Notes under the pieces: model-generated
The model's input: the letters and a program-made list of their open reading frames with translations, nothing else
The model's database searches: none
Told to the model about the DNA's origin: nothing
Origin: Halicephalobus mephisto
Lineage: Eukaryota; Nematoda; Chromadorea; Rhabditida; Panagrolaimidae
Assembly: GCA_009193035.1 (NCBI GenBank)
Contig: SWDT01000038.1
Span: forward strand, 1-64,000
DNA: 64,000 nt
Reading direction: 5' to 3'
Shown: positions 1 to 12,363 of the stretch, one piece after another
Numbering within the stretch: the first letter of the stretch is position 1
How the letters are laid out: every line of letters starts with the position of its first letter
Position numbers and translations under genes: made by a program

Positions 1-895
1 CTTTAATGACGTTGGAACAGTCGGTCATCAGAAACCTAAAGTTCATCAATTCACTTTCCAGAACAACACAGTCAAAGTCATCGATACTCCTGGTCTCTCT
101 GAATATGGATATAGTGACTTGGATAGAGAGAAATTAAAACTCATAAAATTGTGTCCATGAACAAGAAACATCCATGCCATATGTATTGCGCTCAAGTCAG
201 ATGGATCAACTTTGAACAACCATTACATTGTCACTCTCAGATGGCTCTCTCCATCTTCCCTAAAATAGCTCTGAGCAATGTCTTCTTCTTTTTCACTCAT
301 GCTGACAGAACCGCCTTTGAAACTGAAACCGCTCTTGAACTTCTGCAGGAGATCCAGCAAAAGTTGAAAGATATCTACGGAGAAATCTTCAAGCTTCAAT
401 CATGGAATACGTACTCATGATTCGGAGTCCTTCAAATACCTCTTGTCGAAGGAGCAAGGAGTCAAATACAGTAATCGTCCAGAAAAGTATTTTGCCTACT
501 GTTGGGAAGAAACTTCACCCAATCCGGAAGTTTCTAATTGCATCACAACAATCCAACCGATCAATAAGAAGTGATCATCAATGTACACAAACTGAAGGCC
601 TCAGATTCACAGCTCCGTATTCAGGGACCGATTAAAACAGAAGACGAGTCAGTGATCTCTAAAGGAATGGACAAACTTCAATTCATGATCATGAAGCATT
701 CTCTCGTGACTCCCCGATACTCCCTATGTCTGAAGATGTTACGGTGGAAACTTTTTACTGATCTGGATGAAATGGCTCCAGTAATCAAAAAATACAGACC
801 AGGAGTTCTCGAGAGTTTTGAGATAAGAAAGTTACATCTATTTCGAAAACTTACAATAAACCTTTTTTTTCACTTACGTAATAAAGGATGAAGAA
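1..895 (+). pseudogene. Broken copy of GTPase C-terminus (gene A type)
   Basis: This segment mirrors the last ~880 bases of gene A (15,115-15,993). It still shows the DTPG G3 motif, the FFFFTHADRT G4 region and the C-terminal helical segment, spread over three frames (readable pieces at 151-420, 402-635 and 571-891). The disruptions are single-base insertions or deletions, not stop-creating substitutions. It starts at the window edge, so the P-loop part is outside. It is either a true decayed duplicate or an unpolished mirror copy of the gene at 15 kb. Confidence 0.8.
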
Positions 896-2151
896 ATTTT
901 AAAAATAATTGAAATCAAATGATCCATTTTCTTTTTGTAAAAAATTTTTTGGGGGGTTTTTCCATTTTCTGTTGACAGTCCATTTTTTGTTTTTTTCTCT
1001 AGGATACATTCCGATCAAGCTGCACTTAAATCTCTGCTAACCATGGTTTAATTATTTTAAGAACCGTTTTCTTTGATTTGAATATTTCCATATATCGGAA
1101 ACTAGTGTTCTATGAAAGATCACTTCTTTAGTAGTAATATTCACAATTTGTAAATACCAGAAACCAAGTAATCAACTTCCCGAAGCACTTCGGTCTTGCC
1201 ATGATGGGAATTTGGTAATTATGCCTTTGATCACTAGAAGTTTCTGCCAGAAAGGAGTCCTAGATACTTGAGGGTATTCAAAAGGTGAATACAGAATATT
1301 TCAAGAAAATTTTATTTTACATTTATTCTTGAACCGTATTCACAAAAGATAAAGTTATCCATCCGTCAACATACGTGAACTATAAATACAGTATACTCAG
1401 TTAATGTTTTCAATGAAGCAACAGTTCTTGAATCAATTTCGTTTTTTTCATCTCAGATGTACATGAAAAAATGAAACATGTTGAAAAAGATAAAACAGTA
1501 GAAACGGAAAATTTTAAAAATAAGAGAATTTCAGATCAACAGAATTTTGCTGGAAGAACAAATTTATCTTAATTCGTATTAAAAAATTCATATTGCCGAA
1601 TCAAAGAAGATCTGAACTCATTACTGTCTGTTAATATGAATTATTTATTTTGAGTTCAAATTTCTTCAATTAAATTTTTAATTTCGATTTGATTTTCCTA
1701 GAAGAATATCGGTCATTTTAAAATTTTCAGATATCATTATTGTTGATTTACAATGTTTTCGAAATTTTAAAGTGATAGAAGACCATTAAAAAATTGAAAA
1801 CAACTATTTAGCACTTTACATATGAACTCTTCCGTTTTCCCAATGAACATTCGATGTTCAAAATCAGATTGTCAACTTCTTCAAAAAGATTAAATTCCAG
1901 TTTTATTGAAAGTAAAAAATTATTAATCACGTCAATAGAAAATACAAACCAGAAAATTCATCAGTGTTGGTCAAGAATGAATTTCACGATTTTATCATAA
2001 CATTAGTTACTCAGTCAAAAAAATTATCAAATAACCTCTTTATTTATAAATAATTATATAATTTATATTCATTAATTGATCAACAAATTAAACTTCTATA
2101 GAAAATTCTTTATACCTAATTCGTTTTTGCAAAAAAACCTTTTTTATTCAT
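896..2151. other. Non-coding part of left arm
   Basis: AT-rich sequence that mirrors 13,772-15,114. No frame with coding character was seen. It separates the 3' ends of the two gene copies in this arm. Confidence 0.6.
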
Positions 2152-3546
2152 TTAACTATTGTTTCCTTTGAGCAGAGACACATTCTCCATGAATTTCGAG
2201 AGCCCATCATGTAATACATTTGAGTTTTTCACAACAGGTAGAAGCTCATACATTGACTTCGCTACACTTGTAGAATCAAATTCAACCTTTTCTGTTTTCA
2301 GTCGGTAATACTCGGGACCATTGTCAGACTTCTAGCAATATAAAATAACGGTTCTGCTCTTTCCTTCAACAGTGCTCTCGTTCCTTCTGAAAGACCCTTC
2401 TTTAACCCTTAATACACCAAGCGGGGTCCCTGGAGAACCCCAGAAGGCGATTTTTTGTTATAGTTCTTTAACTATAACAGCTAATTTGCTTATCTTTTTT
2501 GTATGTCCTTCATGGGCTCAATATACATCTGTAATCAGATTAAAATGTTCATTAAAAATATTTAAAAAATTTACAATTCCTGGTCATGGTATCGCCATTG
2601 ATGGACGAAAAAAGTATTTTTGGCTCTAACTTTTTTATATGAAGAGCTATAAAATTATTTTTTGTACATAACTAGAGTAGTTTATAACTCATCTTCTGAC
2701 CTGAAGTTGTCCTTAGGGGCGCCCCCTGGGAAATTACATAAACTCGAGAAGGTTCTTCATACAAAATTTTGCCTAAAAAAGTCTTATTTTTTTTTACGTT
2801 TTGGATTCAGTTTGTTTCAGAAGCCACTTGGGATTCTAAAACTTCACTAAACACAAGAGCTTTAAGTGGATAATGATCCACACAGTCCAAAAATTTTATC
2901 CCCAATATGCGGTTTTTGCCCCTATGGGCTGATAAGGGCTAATCATCAGAAAAGCTATCAAAAATTCCTTAATCTGTACGTAAGTTACACTAACTGCTTT
3001 TTGAAAATACAAAAGCGTTTCTCAACACCAACTCAATAAGAAGGAGTTTTGCAGAATCTCGAAAAATTTTGTATAGAAACTTTCTCCGATTTGATCTAAT
3101 TTCCCAGGGGCGCCCCCCATGGGTAGTTATAGTCCTCAAAGATGCCTTATAAGACACTCATAGTTATTCATAAAAATCTGCCTTACAGCTTTTCGAATAA
3201 TAAAAATTAAAGTCAAAAAATTTTCTTTTTGTACATCCCAATACCTATTGGTTGATTTACTTTTTTTAATTTGATTAATGATACAAAATATAATATCGCG
3301 TAACGCTTGAATCACTAACGTATGTGTTAACAATCCAAAAAGCATAGTTTGAGCCATCTAACGCATCAAAAAATTGAGTAACTCCAAAAAAACCGTGGGT
3401 CTGTGAAAATCCAGCTTGGTATAAAGCGTTGGGCGCGAGCCTTGGTATTTTAAGGGTTAAACAGTTATCGTTTCTTCCTTCATAAGCTGAGACTTCGAAA
3501 CCATCGTGAGATATTGATCGCGACCAAAAAAATATTTCCAAGACAT
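2152..3546 (-). pseudogene. Left-arm copy of small YFFGR gene, split by transposon
   Basis: This is the mirror of the plus-strand gene at 12,364-13,771. The first part (3,461-3,546, minus) begins with Met at 3,546 and encodes the FFG(R)-containing start. The second part (2,152-2,401, minus) encodes the helical remainder ending at a TAA. The 1,051-bp TTAA-bounded element 2,406-3,456 lies between. A small indel near the start disturbs the frame relative to the right arm. Confidence 0.65.
2406..3456. mobile_element. piggyBac-like non-autonomous element, left-arm copy
   Basis: The element is bounded by TTAA at 2,402-2,405 and 3,457-3,460. The ends are CCCTTAATACACCAAG and, reverse-complemented, CCCTTAAAATACCAAG, forming terminal inverted repeats that start CCC as in the piggyBac superfamily. 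The 1,051 bp contain no transposase frame. It is the mirror of 12,455-13,516. Confidence 0.85.
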
Positions 3547-3614
3547 TTTAAAAGTTGATAATAATAAATAATAGAAAAAGAAAATATTCGTCTTTTTATT
3601 CAGGTACACCTAAG

Positions 3615-6530
3615 ATGGCAAAAGGACAAACAACTTCATCACTCAATTCAATTGATAAAATCATAAAAACTACTTTCTGCGCTCCGTTTTTTATCTTCCT
3701 TTCATTCCAGTGTTCCCCATTGATGTCTGAGGTAAAATTTGTTTTTTTGTAAATATCTAATATCTCATTATAGAATCTGAAAAATCTAGCGTTGACAATA
3801 TGTCATACTATTTCGACGGATTTTAGTGGATTTCACGCCATCTTTCAAGGAAATTAAACAGATAAATCTGTATTTTGGTCTTTTGTTTCACCTAGTTTTG
3901 GATTCCTTTTTGGATTCCTTGTACTAATTTAAGTTTAGGTGCATCTTCGTTCAATATACAAGTTGGTCAGTGACATTTTTAATTTCAAAATATAGCTTTA
4001 TTTAGATAAACATGAAAATCAATTATAATAATATTGAACGACGGCTCGGAATCTGACACCATTATCGTAAGTTGTTGAATTTGTCAGTTTTTATTTTCTG
4101 AATTTAGGGCGTCAGAAATTATGTTCTTATTTTTCGGGAATCTGAAGAACAGCATTTCATGGGCATTGATCTTGTTACGAATAAACTATATGTTTTAAAC
4201 AATGGTGTCAAAAATAAATTAAATATTCCAAAAGTCTATGTCACTTCAAGACAAATCTCCGGAGATAAATCCACGAGGATTATATGAAGTTTTTCACTTA
4301 CTGAAACTGAGAGCATTTGATTGGTAAGTTGCTTTAATGAAAAATATCTTGAAAGATTTATGAAATAATCTTGATAAGGAAACAGAAAAGAAGAAATTGA
4401 AAAAAAGTTTTAGCTCGACTTTTGGAGAAAAAGATGAGTCATTTATTCGAATGTGGGACTATTTTCAAAGTTTGGATTCTCCTTGCACATTATTTCCATC
4501 TTCCTGATCCAGCAGAGAGTGAAGTGAAAAGAAAGTCCGAAATACCACTGGATTACTTTTCAAAGGTCAATTACGGTCATCATTACTTCTTGATTGTGAA
4601 GCCAAATGGGGAAAAACAGTTATAAAACAAGTGAGTATTCTATTGTGTTACTTCTTGATGTAGAAGAAAATTTAGATTACACAAATGTGGCAAAATAGAA
4701 CGAGCCAAAACAAAAGATTCTCATTATGATTGTTCTTACATGGTCGACTTCAATGAGGAAATAGAGGAAGAAAAAGTTAGGGATCTTCGGCAGATCTTTA
4801 ACAATCACAAAGAAACGGATAATTACAGGCCGATAACGGGAAAACTTAAAAACCGATCTTTCTACATAAATAGAAATTATGAATACGTCCTCATCGAGCT
4901 ATTAATAAAGTTGAGAGAGTAGCCGAAGAATCCCAAGCTGAACTTCCCAATGCAGTAAATCAGAATTACGACTGGCTGTATGAACGGAATTAAGATCCGT
5001 TCAAAGGTTTAAGAAAGCTCAAATGAAGTTGCAAAAACTCAAGAACTTCTAATCTTAAAGTCCTGTGGAAACGTATATGTCCAATTTTTTCAGCATTCAA
5101 GAACAAACATGTGCATTTCCTCGAGAGATTCAAAAAGATCTAATCATTAACATTAAAGAAACACCGATTTTCATCGTCAATCACGCGCAATATAGTAAAT
5201 AATTTTACAATTATTAATCAAAGGAAAATATTTAAGTATGACATATTTACTGCAAATGTGAATAGTGTTCAAAACCACTAAAAATTTACAAAAAATTGAT
5301 AGTAAAAAACGTAATAAAATTATTCTAGCTATTAAACCCGGTAAACAACAAGCTTCACTTCCACCGATAATTGAACCAAATCAACCAACCATGGATCCAG
5401 AAAATCCACCACTGAATCCATCCCTCCCAAAGCAAAATCAGAACTTAACACAGTGATAGATCCAATACCTCAACTAATCTCACCTCAAACACAACCTCAA
5501 GAATTCACAATAATTTTTCTGGGTGAAAGTGGGTTGGAAAATCACATATCAGCGGTCTCGGTAACTATTTGAATTGGCCCACTTTCAGGAGGCGAGAGAA
5601 TAAAATGCAGATTCATCCCGTGGAGTTAAAGTACAAGGAAACTTGAAGAGGGTGGTTCGACGAGACAACGTGAGAGCTGGAGACTTCGAAGACAACGAGA
5701 ACTTTAATGACGTTGGCAGTCGTCACTCAGAAACCAAAGTTCATAATTACTTTCCAGAACAACACAGTCAAAGTCATCGATACTCCTGGTCTCTCCGACT
5801 CCAGAGGAGCTGAGCAGGACAAGAAGCATCTCGAACTGATCAGAGAATGTATCCATGACCAAAAGGAGATCTACGCCATCTGCATTCTCAAGTCAATGAG
5901 TCAAACTCGGAAATCAGTTCGAACTGGCTATTCGGACCTCCTCTCTCTCTTCCCTAAGTCGCTCTCAAAAACGTATTCTTCTTCTTTACCTATGCGAGAG
6001 GAACCTACTTCGGGATCGGAGATATTCTGAATCCCCTGAAGGAACTCCAACAGAAGTTCAAGGATTCTCATGGAGTCACTTTCGAATTCGAAGGAAGGAA
6101 CATGTGTCCTGTGGACTCAGAGTCCTTCAGATACCTCTCTGTAAGGAACAGGGGATCAAATACAGCAGTAGTGCAGAGGAAGATTTGAGTATTGTTGGAA
6201 GAGACTGCGAAACAAATTGCGACTTTCTTAACTTCATCAAGACAGTCAAACCGATTGAAAGAAAATTACTCTCGCTGTCATCATTTGGTCACTATGCCTC
6301 AGGTTGGAAGAGTTCATAAGAACAAGTGACCAACTAACTCCCGAACAGAAAGAAAGCCTTGTGAAAGAATCGAAAATAATCATGTCTACAGCAGAAAATA
6401 CTCCATGGTATTGAAATCACAGGTTGAAACTGATATGACAAATTGGAAAATTGAAGAATTTTGCGAATCCTGTGATCAATGTGGAAATTAGTAAAAACTG
6501 TGACGAAAACTTTCTGAAGAATATCTAACA
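3615..6530 (+). pseudogene. Broken left-arm copy of MACPF-like/GTPase gene (B' type)
   Basis: This segment mirrors the minus-strand gene 12,293-9,280. An ATG lies at 3,615. Recognisable exon pieces follow: a donor after 3,730; a hydrophobic segment near 3,785-3,980; a piece ending in a donor near 4,321; the YGHHYFLIVK piece near 4,560-4,610; the YMVDFNEE piece at 4,740-4,922; a Pro/Gln-rich linker at 5,265-5,456; then the GTPase domain to about 6,320 and a helical tail to about 6,530. Many one-base deletions break the frame, including one inside the P-loop. The same kind of noise hits every exon and intron equally, which is unlike normal pseudogene decay. Confidence 0.75.
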
Positions 6531-7325
6531 TGTCAAGGAGACAGGTTATCTTTTACAGTACAGAAGTTATCAAATAGTTAATTTTTTTTATTATTTGTGC
6601 ATGATTATTAGACATTATGGTAGGTTTTGTGAAATAAAAATATTCTTATTCAATTGAGAAAAGGTGGTTCGTTTAGAAACTAAAAGTTGTGCCCTTGTTC
6701 GATATAACAGTTAGCAGGAACTGTCTTCTTTCTCCTGCCAGATTTTTCGGTATTTCTCCTCGGAAAGAGTCAAATATCTTCGCTTCGGTATTCAAACTCA
6801 AATATTTCTAGATTTTTCGAAATTCAAATTTTATAAAAAGTTTAGTTTTCCCCAAATCCAGGAAATTCTGAACTTTTTAAGAATCTTATAGAAATTTCGG
6901 AATCTTTAGGAATTTTAAGTTTTCAAAACAAGTATTTTGAAATTTTCTAGATCTTAGGAATTGATGTTAAGACAATTTCGAACAAAAAGATTGTTTAATT
7001 TTTATAATAATGTGATATCGAAATCAACAATTTGAATTCCAATTGATCTGATTTGAAAGAAAAAAATGTCTTAGGAAGATTAGTATTGAATCTCCCGAAA
7101 CCTAAAGAACGGGACATTGTTTCGTCCTTAGTCACATATGGTCTCGACTTCGAAAACATAAATAATTCATAAAAAACACTTTCCATTTAATTTATTAGAA
7201 AATCTAGAACTAATTTACTGTATCTAATTGGGGTGGTTCAAAAATCGCCTCAAAATACCGAAATTATATCTTAAATTCGGGTAGAAAGAAGGATCTCGAA
7301 TAGAAATATTTTCAGAAATGCTATT

Positions 7326-7435
7326 CACAAAAAATATAACTTTGGTCTGGTAGCAATTGTGAAATATAACAAAAATATGACTACTATGTCACATTCGGAA
7401 TTGTTACTGGGCCAAAAATTACGTTTTTTTATGTG
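7326..7435. mobile_element. Short TIR element, AAAAAGCGTAAC family
   Basis: The right end is a diverged match to the family terminus (CACATAAAAAACGTAATTTT in reverse complement) next to TA. The left end, CACAAAAAATATAAC followed by TTTGGTCTGG, matches the right end of the 43.6-kb member. Related copies lie at 25,661, 40,641 and 43,632. Confidence 0.6.
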
Positions 7436-7436
7436 T

Positions 7437-7600
7437 ACTGCTTAATTTGTCTTGTATTATTCTGTGTTTATTCCCTAGATTATTCTACTGTTTCTCCTAC
7501 GTTTAGGTTATTTATATTGTACCGTAATCTCGCTGTACTAGAATAAATAAGAAAAATTACTCCTCTCCTCTAGCGATTAGGATTCCGTGGATCACGACAA
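7437..7600 (-). repeat. Dispersed repeat, second copy at 25.5 kb
   Basis: Reverse-complemented, it is nearly identical to 25,499-25,660, including GATCCACGGAATCCTAATCG. In both places it abuts the TIR element, so together they may be one larger mobile unit. No coding potential was seen. Confidence 0.75.
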
Positions 7601-9279
7601 GAAAATTGGAAACATGGGAAAAATAATAAATTTACCAATTTTCCACCTAAAATTTAAAACGTTTCAAAAAATTCGTTCCGTGACAATTTCTAAAAATTAC
7701 TTCTTTTAATTTATTATATAAAATCAAAAATTTTTTAAAAAAGCAAAAACTTTAAAAATTCCATAATTGTTGAATGTTTATATAATTATTTAACTTCAAC
7801 AATAATGAAGACTTTTTAAGAAGTGAATTGGTCACGAGACTTTTGAGATTTTTAGAAAACGATTTTTGATGGAATTTTGAAGGTTGGAACATAAGAATGA
7901 GTATATTGTATGCAACCAGTATCTCAGTTACCCAAGTTGATAAGTTCAAACAACACTTTCCAACTTTCTGATCGCTAAAGTTCCTAATCTGCTAAAGACC
8001 GAATGGCAGAATTAAATTACTATAATGTCTATTCATAATACAGCGATGATTAGATGACAGTATTAAATAACTAAATCCGTGGAAACAGTAGAAAATCTTA
8101 GGGAATTCAGTGGATACAAAGATATAAAACAAATTAGTTGTAAATAAAAACGTAATTTTGGCCGTAACTTCGATGTTAAAAGACATTTTTGGGTTTTATA
8201 TACAATGAACATACCAAGACATAATTTTAAAGTTGTCCGACGATTTTTTTTGGAAAGTTTAAATTTCTGGAATGGTAAATATATTTTTTGCTGTTATTCC
8301 CAGATCTTTCTTTGTCGTGACCACGAATCCTTAATCGATAGATGAATGGAGTAATTTTGAGCGTATTTATTTAGACACCCAGATTTAGATGTACAATATA
8401 AATAATAAACGTTAGACATAGAATATTCTATGAAATTTCAAATCAGGAAGTTTTTCACAAGAAATATAGTTCGAAGTCGAGACACTTTATGAAACAAACA
8501 TAATGTTTGGCCCGCAGTACATCGGAGATGTTATCATTTATATTCACTCAGCAAAAATACTTTTGCATCATTCTGAAATTTCATTCCGACCTTAGTTGTT
8601 AATTCGATTTAGATTTTTACCTTATACTAAATTCAGATTCTAAAATTATCTTTTGATTATTTTCCGAGTGGAATATGCTTGATAAACATGCCGTTCTTTA
8701 ATTTCGGATTCAATATACTTTCCTAGATTTTTTCCATAATCTTGGAATCAAGTTGATTTCGTAACAATTGGATATAAAAATTAAACAATTTTTTCGTTCG
8801 AAAGTTGTCTTAAACATCAATCTCCTAAAGATCTAGAAAAATTTATCAAATACTTGTCTTTGAAACTTAAAATTCCTAAGGATTCCGAAATTTCTAATAA
8901 GATTTTAAAAAGTTCAGAATTTCCTGATTTGGGGAACAATCTATAACTTTTTATAAAAATTTGAATTTGCGAAAAAATCCTAAAAATATTTGAGTTTGAA
9001 TACCGAACGCGAAGATATTTGATCTTTTTCCGAGAGAGAAATACCGAAAAATCTGGGCAGGAAGAAAGAAGACAGTTCCTGCTAAACTGTTATATGTCGA
9101 ACAAGGCGCACAACTTTTAGTTTCTAGAACGAACCACAACTTTTCTCAATTGAATAAGAATATTTTTATTTCACAAAACTCTACCCATATATGTCTAATA
9201 ATCATGCCAAATAATAAAAAAATTAACTATTTGATAAACTTGCTGTGACTGTAAACAGATACCTGTTCTCACTTGACAT

Positions 9280-12200
9280 GTTCAGATATATCTTTCAAGA
9301 AAGCTTTTCGTCGACAGTTTTTACTTTTTCTCACATTGATCACAGGCATTCCAAATTCTTCAATTTTCCAATTGTCAATATAGTTGTCAACCTGTGATGT
9401 TCAATAGCCATGGGAGTATTTTCTGACTGTAGACATGATTATTTTCGATTTCTTTCACAAGGCTATCTTTCTGTTCGGGAGTTAGTTGGTTCACTTGTTC
9501 TATATGAACTCTCCAACCTGAGAGCAGGGTGACCAAATGATAGACAGCGAGAGTAATTTTCTTTTCAAATCGGTTTTGACTGTCTGAGTGAAGTTAAGAA
9601 AGTGCACAATTTGTTTCGCAGTCTGCAATCAACAATACTCAACTCTTCCTCTGGCAACTACTGCTGTATTTGATCCCCTTTCCTTAATAGAGAAGAGTAT
9701 CTGAGAAGGACTTGAGTCACAGGACACATGTTCCTTCCTTCGAATTCGAAAGTGAACCCATGGAAATCTTAACTTCTGTTGGAGTTTCCCTTCGGGGATT
9801 CAGAATATCTCCCATCACCGAAGTAAGGTTCCTCTCGCATAGGTAAGAAGAAGAATACGTTTTTTGAGAGCTGACTTAGGGAGAGAGAGAGGAGGTCTCG
9901 AATAGCAGTTCGAACTGATTTCCGAGTTTGCACTCATTTGACTTTGAGGATGATGCAGATGGCGTAGATCTCTATTTTGTCATGGATACATCTCTCTGAT
10001 CAGTTATCGGAGATGCATTCTTGTCGCTGCTACAGTTTCCTCTGGAGTCGGTAGAGACCAGGATATCGATTGACTGACTGTGTTGTTCTGGAAAGTGAAT
10101 GATGAACTTTTAGGTTTCTGAAGGGACCGACTGTCCAACGTCATTAAAGTTCTCGTTGTCTTCGAAGTCTCCAGCTCTCACCGTTGTCTCGCCGAATCCA
10201 CCCTCTTCAAGTTTCCTGTGTACTTTTAACTCCACCGGGATGGAGATCTGCATTTTATTCTTCTTCGCCTCCTTGAAAGTGGGCCAATTTAAATAGTTAC
10301 CGAGACCGCTGATCAGTGTTGATTTTCCAACTCCACTTTCACCCAGGAAAATTATTGTGTATTCTTGAGGTTGTGTTTGAGGTGAGATTAGTTGAGGTAT
10401 TGGATCTATCACTGTGTTAAGTTCTGATTTTGCTTTGGGAGGGATGGATTCAGATGGTGGATTTTCTGGATCCATGGTTGGTTGATTTGGTTCAATTATC
10501 GGTGGAAGTGAAGCTTGTTGTTTACCGGGTTTAATAGCTAGAATAATTTTATTACGTTTTTTACTATCAATTTTTTGTAAATTTTTAGTGGTTTTGAACA
10601 CTATTCACATTTGCAGTAAATAATGTCATACTTAAATATCTTCCTTTTGAATAATTATTGTAAAATTATTTACCTATATTGCGGTGATTGACGATGAAAA
10701 TCGGTGTTTCTTTAATGTTAATGATTAGATCTTTTTGAATTCCTCGAGGACAATGCACATGTTTGTTCTTGAAGTGCTGAAAAAATTGGACCATATACGT
10801 TTCCACAGCGACTTTAAGATTCAGAAGTTCTTGAGTTTTTGCAACTTCAGTTTGAGCGTTCTTAAACCTTTGAACGGCATCGTTAATTCCTGTCTCATAC
10901 AGCCAGTCGTAATTCTGATTTACTGCATTGGGAAGTTCAGCTTGGGATTCTTCGGCTACTCTCTTCAACTTTATTAATAGCTCGACGAGGACGTATTCAT
11001 AATTTCTATTTATGTAGAAAGATCGGTTTTTAAGTTTTCCCGTTATCGGCCTGTAATTATCCGTTTCTTTGTGATTGTTAAAGATCTGCCAGAGATCCCT
11101 AACTTTTCTTCCTCTATTGTCCTCATTGAAGTCGACCATGTAAGAACAATCATAATCGAGAATCTTTTGTTCTGGCTCATTCTTATTTTGCCACATTTGT
11201 GTAATCTAAATTTTCTTCTACATCAAGAAGTAACACAAATAGAATACTCACTTGTTTTATAACTGTATTTTCCCCATTTGGCTTCACAATCAAGAAGTAA
11301 TGATGACCGTAATTGACCTTTGAAAAGTAATCCAGTGGTATTTCGGACTTTCTTTTCACTTCACTCTCTGCCTGGATCAGGAAGATGGAAATAATTGTGC
11401 AAGGAGAATCCAAACTTTGAAAATAGCCCAACATTCGAATAAATGACTCATCTTTTTCTCCAAAAAGTCGGAGCTAAAATATTTTTTTCAATTTCTTCTT
11501 TTCTGTTTCCTTATCAAGATTATGTTCATACAATCTTTCAAGATATTTTTCATTAAAGACAACTTACCATATCAAATGCTCTCAGTTTCAGTAATGTGAA
11601 AAACTTCATATAATCCTCGATGGATTTATCTCCGGAGATTTGTCTTGAAGTGACATAGACTTTTGGATATTGTAATTTATTTTTGACACCATTGTTTAAA
11701 ACATATAGTTTATTCGTAACAAGATCAATGCCCATGAAATGCTGTTCTTCAGATTCCCGAAAAATAAGAACATAATTTCTGACGCCCTAAATTCAGAAAA
11801 TAAAAACTGACAAATTATCAACAACTTACGATAATGGATGTCAGATTACCGAGCCGTCGTTCAATATTATTATAATTGATTTTCATGTTTATCTAAATAA
11901 AGACCATATTTTCGAAATTAAAAATGTCACTGACCAACTTGTATAGTGTGAACGAAGATGCACCTAACGCTAAATTAGTACAAGGAATCCAAAAAGGAAT
12001 CCAAAAACTAGGTGAAACAAAAGACCAAAATACAGATTTATCTGTTTTAATTTTCTCTTGAAAGATGGCGTGAAATCCACTAAAATCCGTCGAAATAGTA
12101 TGACATATTGTCAACGCTAGATTTTTCAGATTCTATAATGAGATATTAGATATTTACAAAAAAACAAATTTTACCTCAGACATCAATGGGGAACACTGGA

Positions 12201-12293
12201 ATGAAAGGAAGATAAAAAACGGAGCGCAGAAAGTAGTTTTTATGATTTTTATCAATTGAATTGAGTGATGAAGTTGTTTGTCCCTTTTGCCAT
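9280..12293 (-). pseudogene. MACPF/SNTX-like + AIG1-like GTPase gene B' (right arm)
   Basis: A divergent partner of the gene at 12,364, starting at an ATG at 12,293. Pieces in order: a hydrophobic segment (12,114-11,893); an exon ending ...IEDYMKFFTLLKL (11,735-11,575); an exon with FSKVNYGHHYFLIVK (around 11,400-11,270); an exon with CSYMVDFNEDNRG and helical sequence (11,196-10,670); a Pro/Gln-rich linker (10,601-10,400); and the G domain with GESGVGKST near 10,330. After about 10,110 the frame collapses through small indels. The layout parallels gene B at 18.9-22.5 kb. The N-terminal pieces resemble the pattern of stonustoxin-type MACPF-like modules, but only weakly; this is inference. The G4 position reads TYARGT as in gene B. 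A one-base change near 12,280 also breaks the first exon relative to the left-arm copy. The damage may be sequencing noise, so the true gene could be intact. Confidence 0.6.
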
Positions 12294-12363
12294 CTTAGGT
12301 GTACCTGAATAAAAAAGCGAAATTATTTTCTTTTTCTATTATTTATTATTATCAACTTTTAAA
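12294..12363. promoter_or_regulatory. Bidirectional promoter spacer between divergent genes
   Basis: Only 70 bp separate the ATG at 12,293 (minus) from the ATG at 12,364 (plus). The spacer aligns along its length with the 74-bp spacer at 18,825-18,898, sharing an AATTATTTCG-like block and a TTATTC(A/C)GG(T/C)(A/G)CACC block in the same orientation relative to the two genes. Conservation of a non-coding spacer between paralogous divergent pairs points to a shared core promoter. Confidence 0.6.

Larger units (their letters stand above)
1..7950 (+). repeat. Left arm of ~8-kb inverted repeat
   Basis: Read along the plus strand, this segment matches the reverse complement of about 7,950-15,993. 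Paired landmarks are 1 with 15,992, 2406 with 13,516, 3456 with 12,455, 5265 with 10,601, and about 7407 with 8512. Paired coordinates sum to roughly 15,800-15,990, so the arms are colinear and differ mainly by small indels. The arm reaches base 1 and may continue beyond the window. Frames intact in the right arm (for example 15,115-15,993) are broken here by scattered one-base gains and losses. Confidence 0.93.
6540..9270. other. Centre of the inverted repeat, no gene
   Basis: AT-rich sequence between the 3' ends of the two B'-type copies. It pairs with itself around ~7.95 kb. Short frames here have no coding character. It contains a TA-flanked repeat element (7,326-7,435) and a dispersed repeat (7,437-7,600). 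Confidence 0.6.

Noticed and set aside
1..7950. Left arm as an independent functional gene cluster
   Set aside because: Every gene in it mirrors the right arm and is broken by evenly spread one-base indels.
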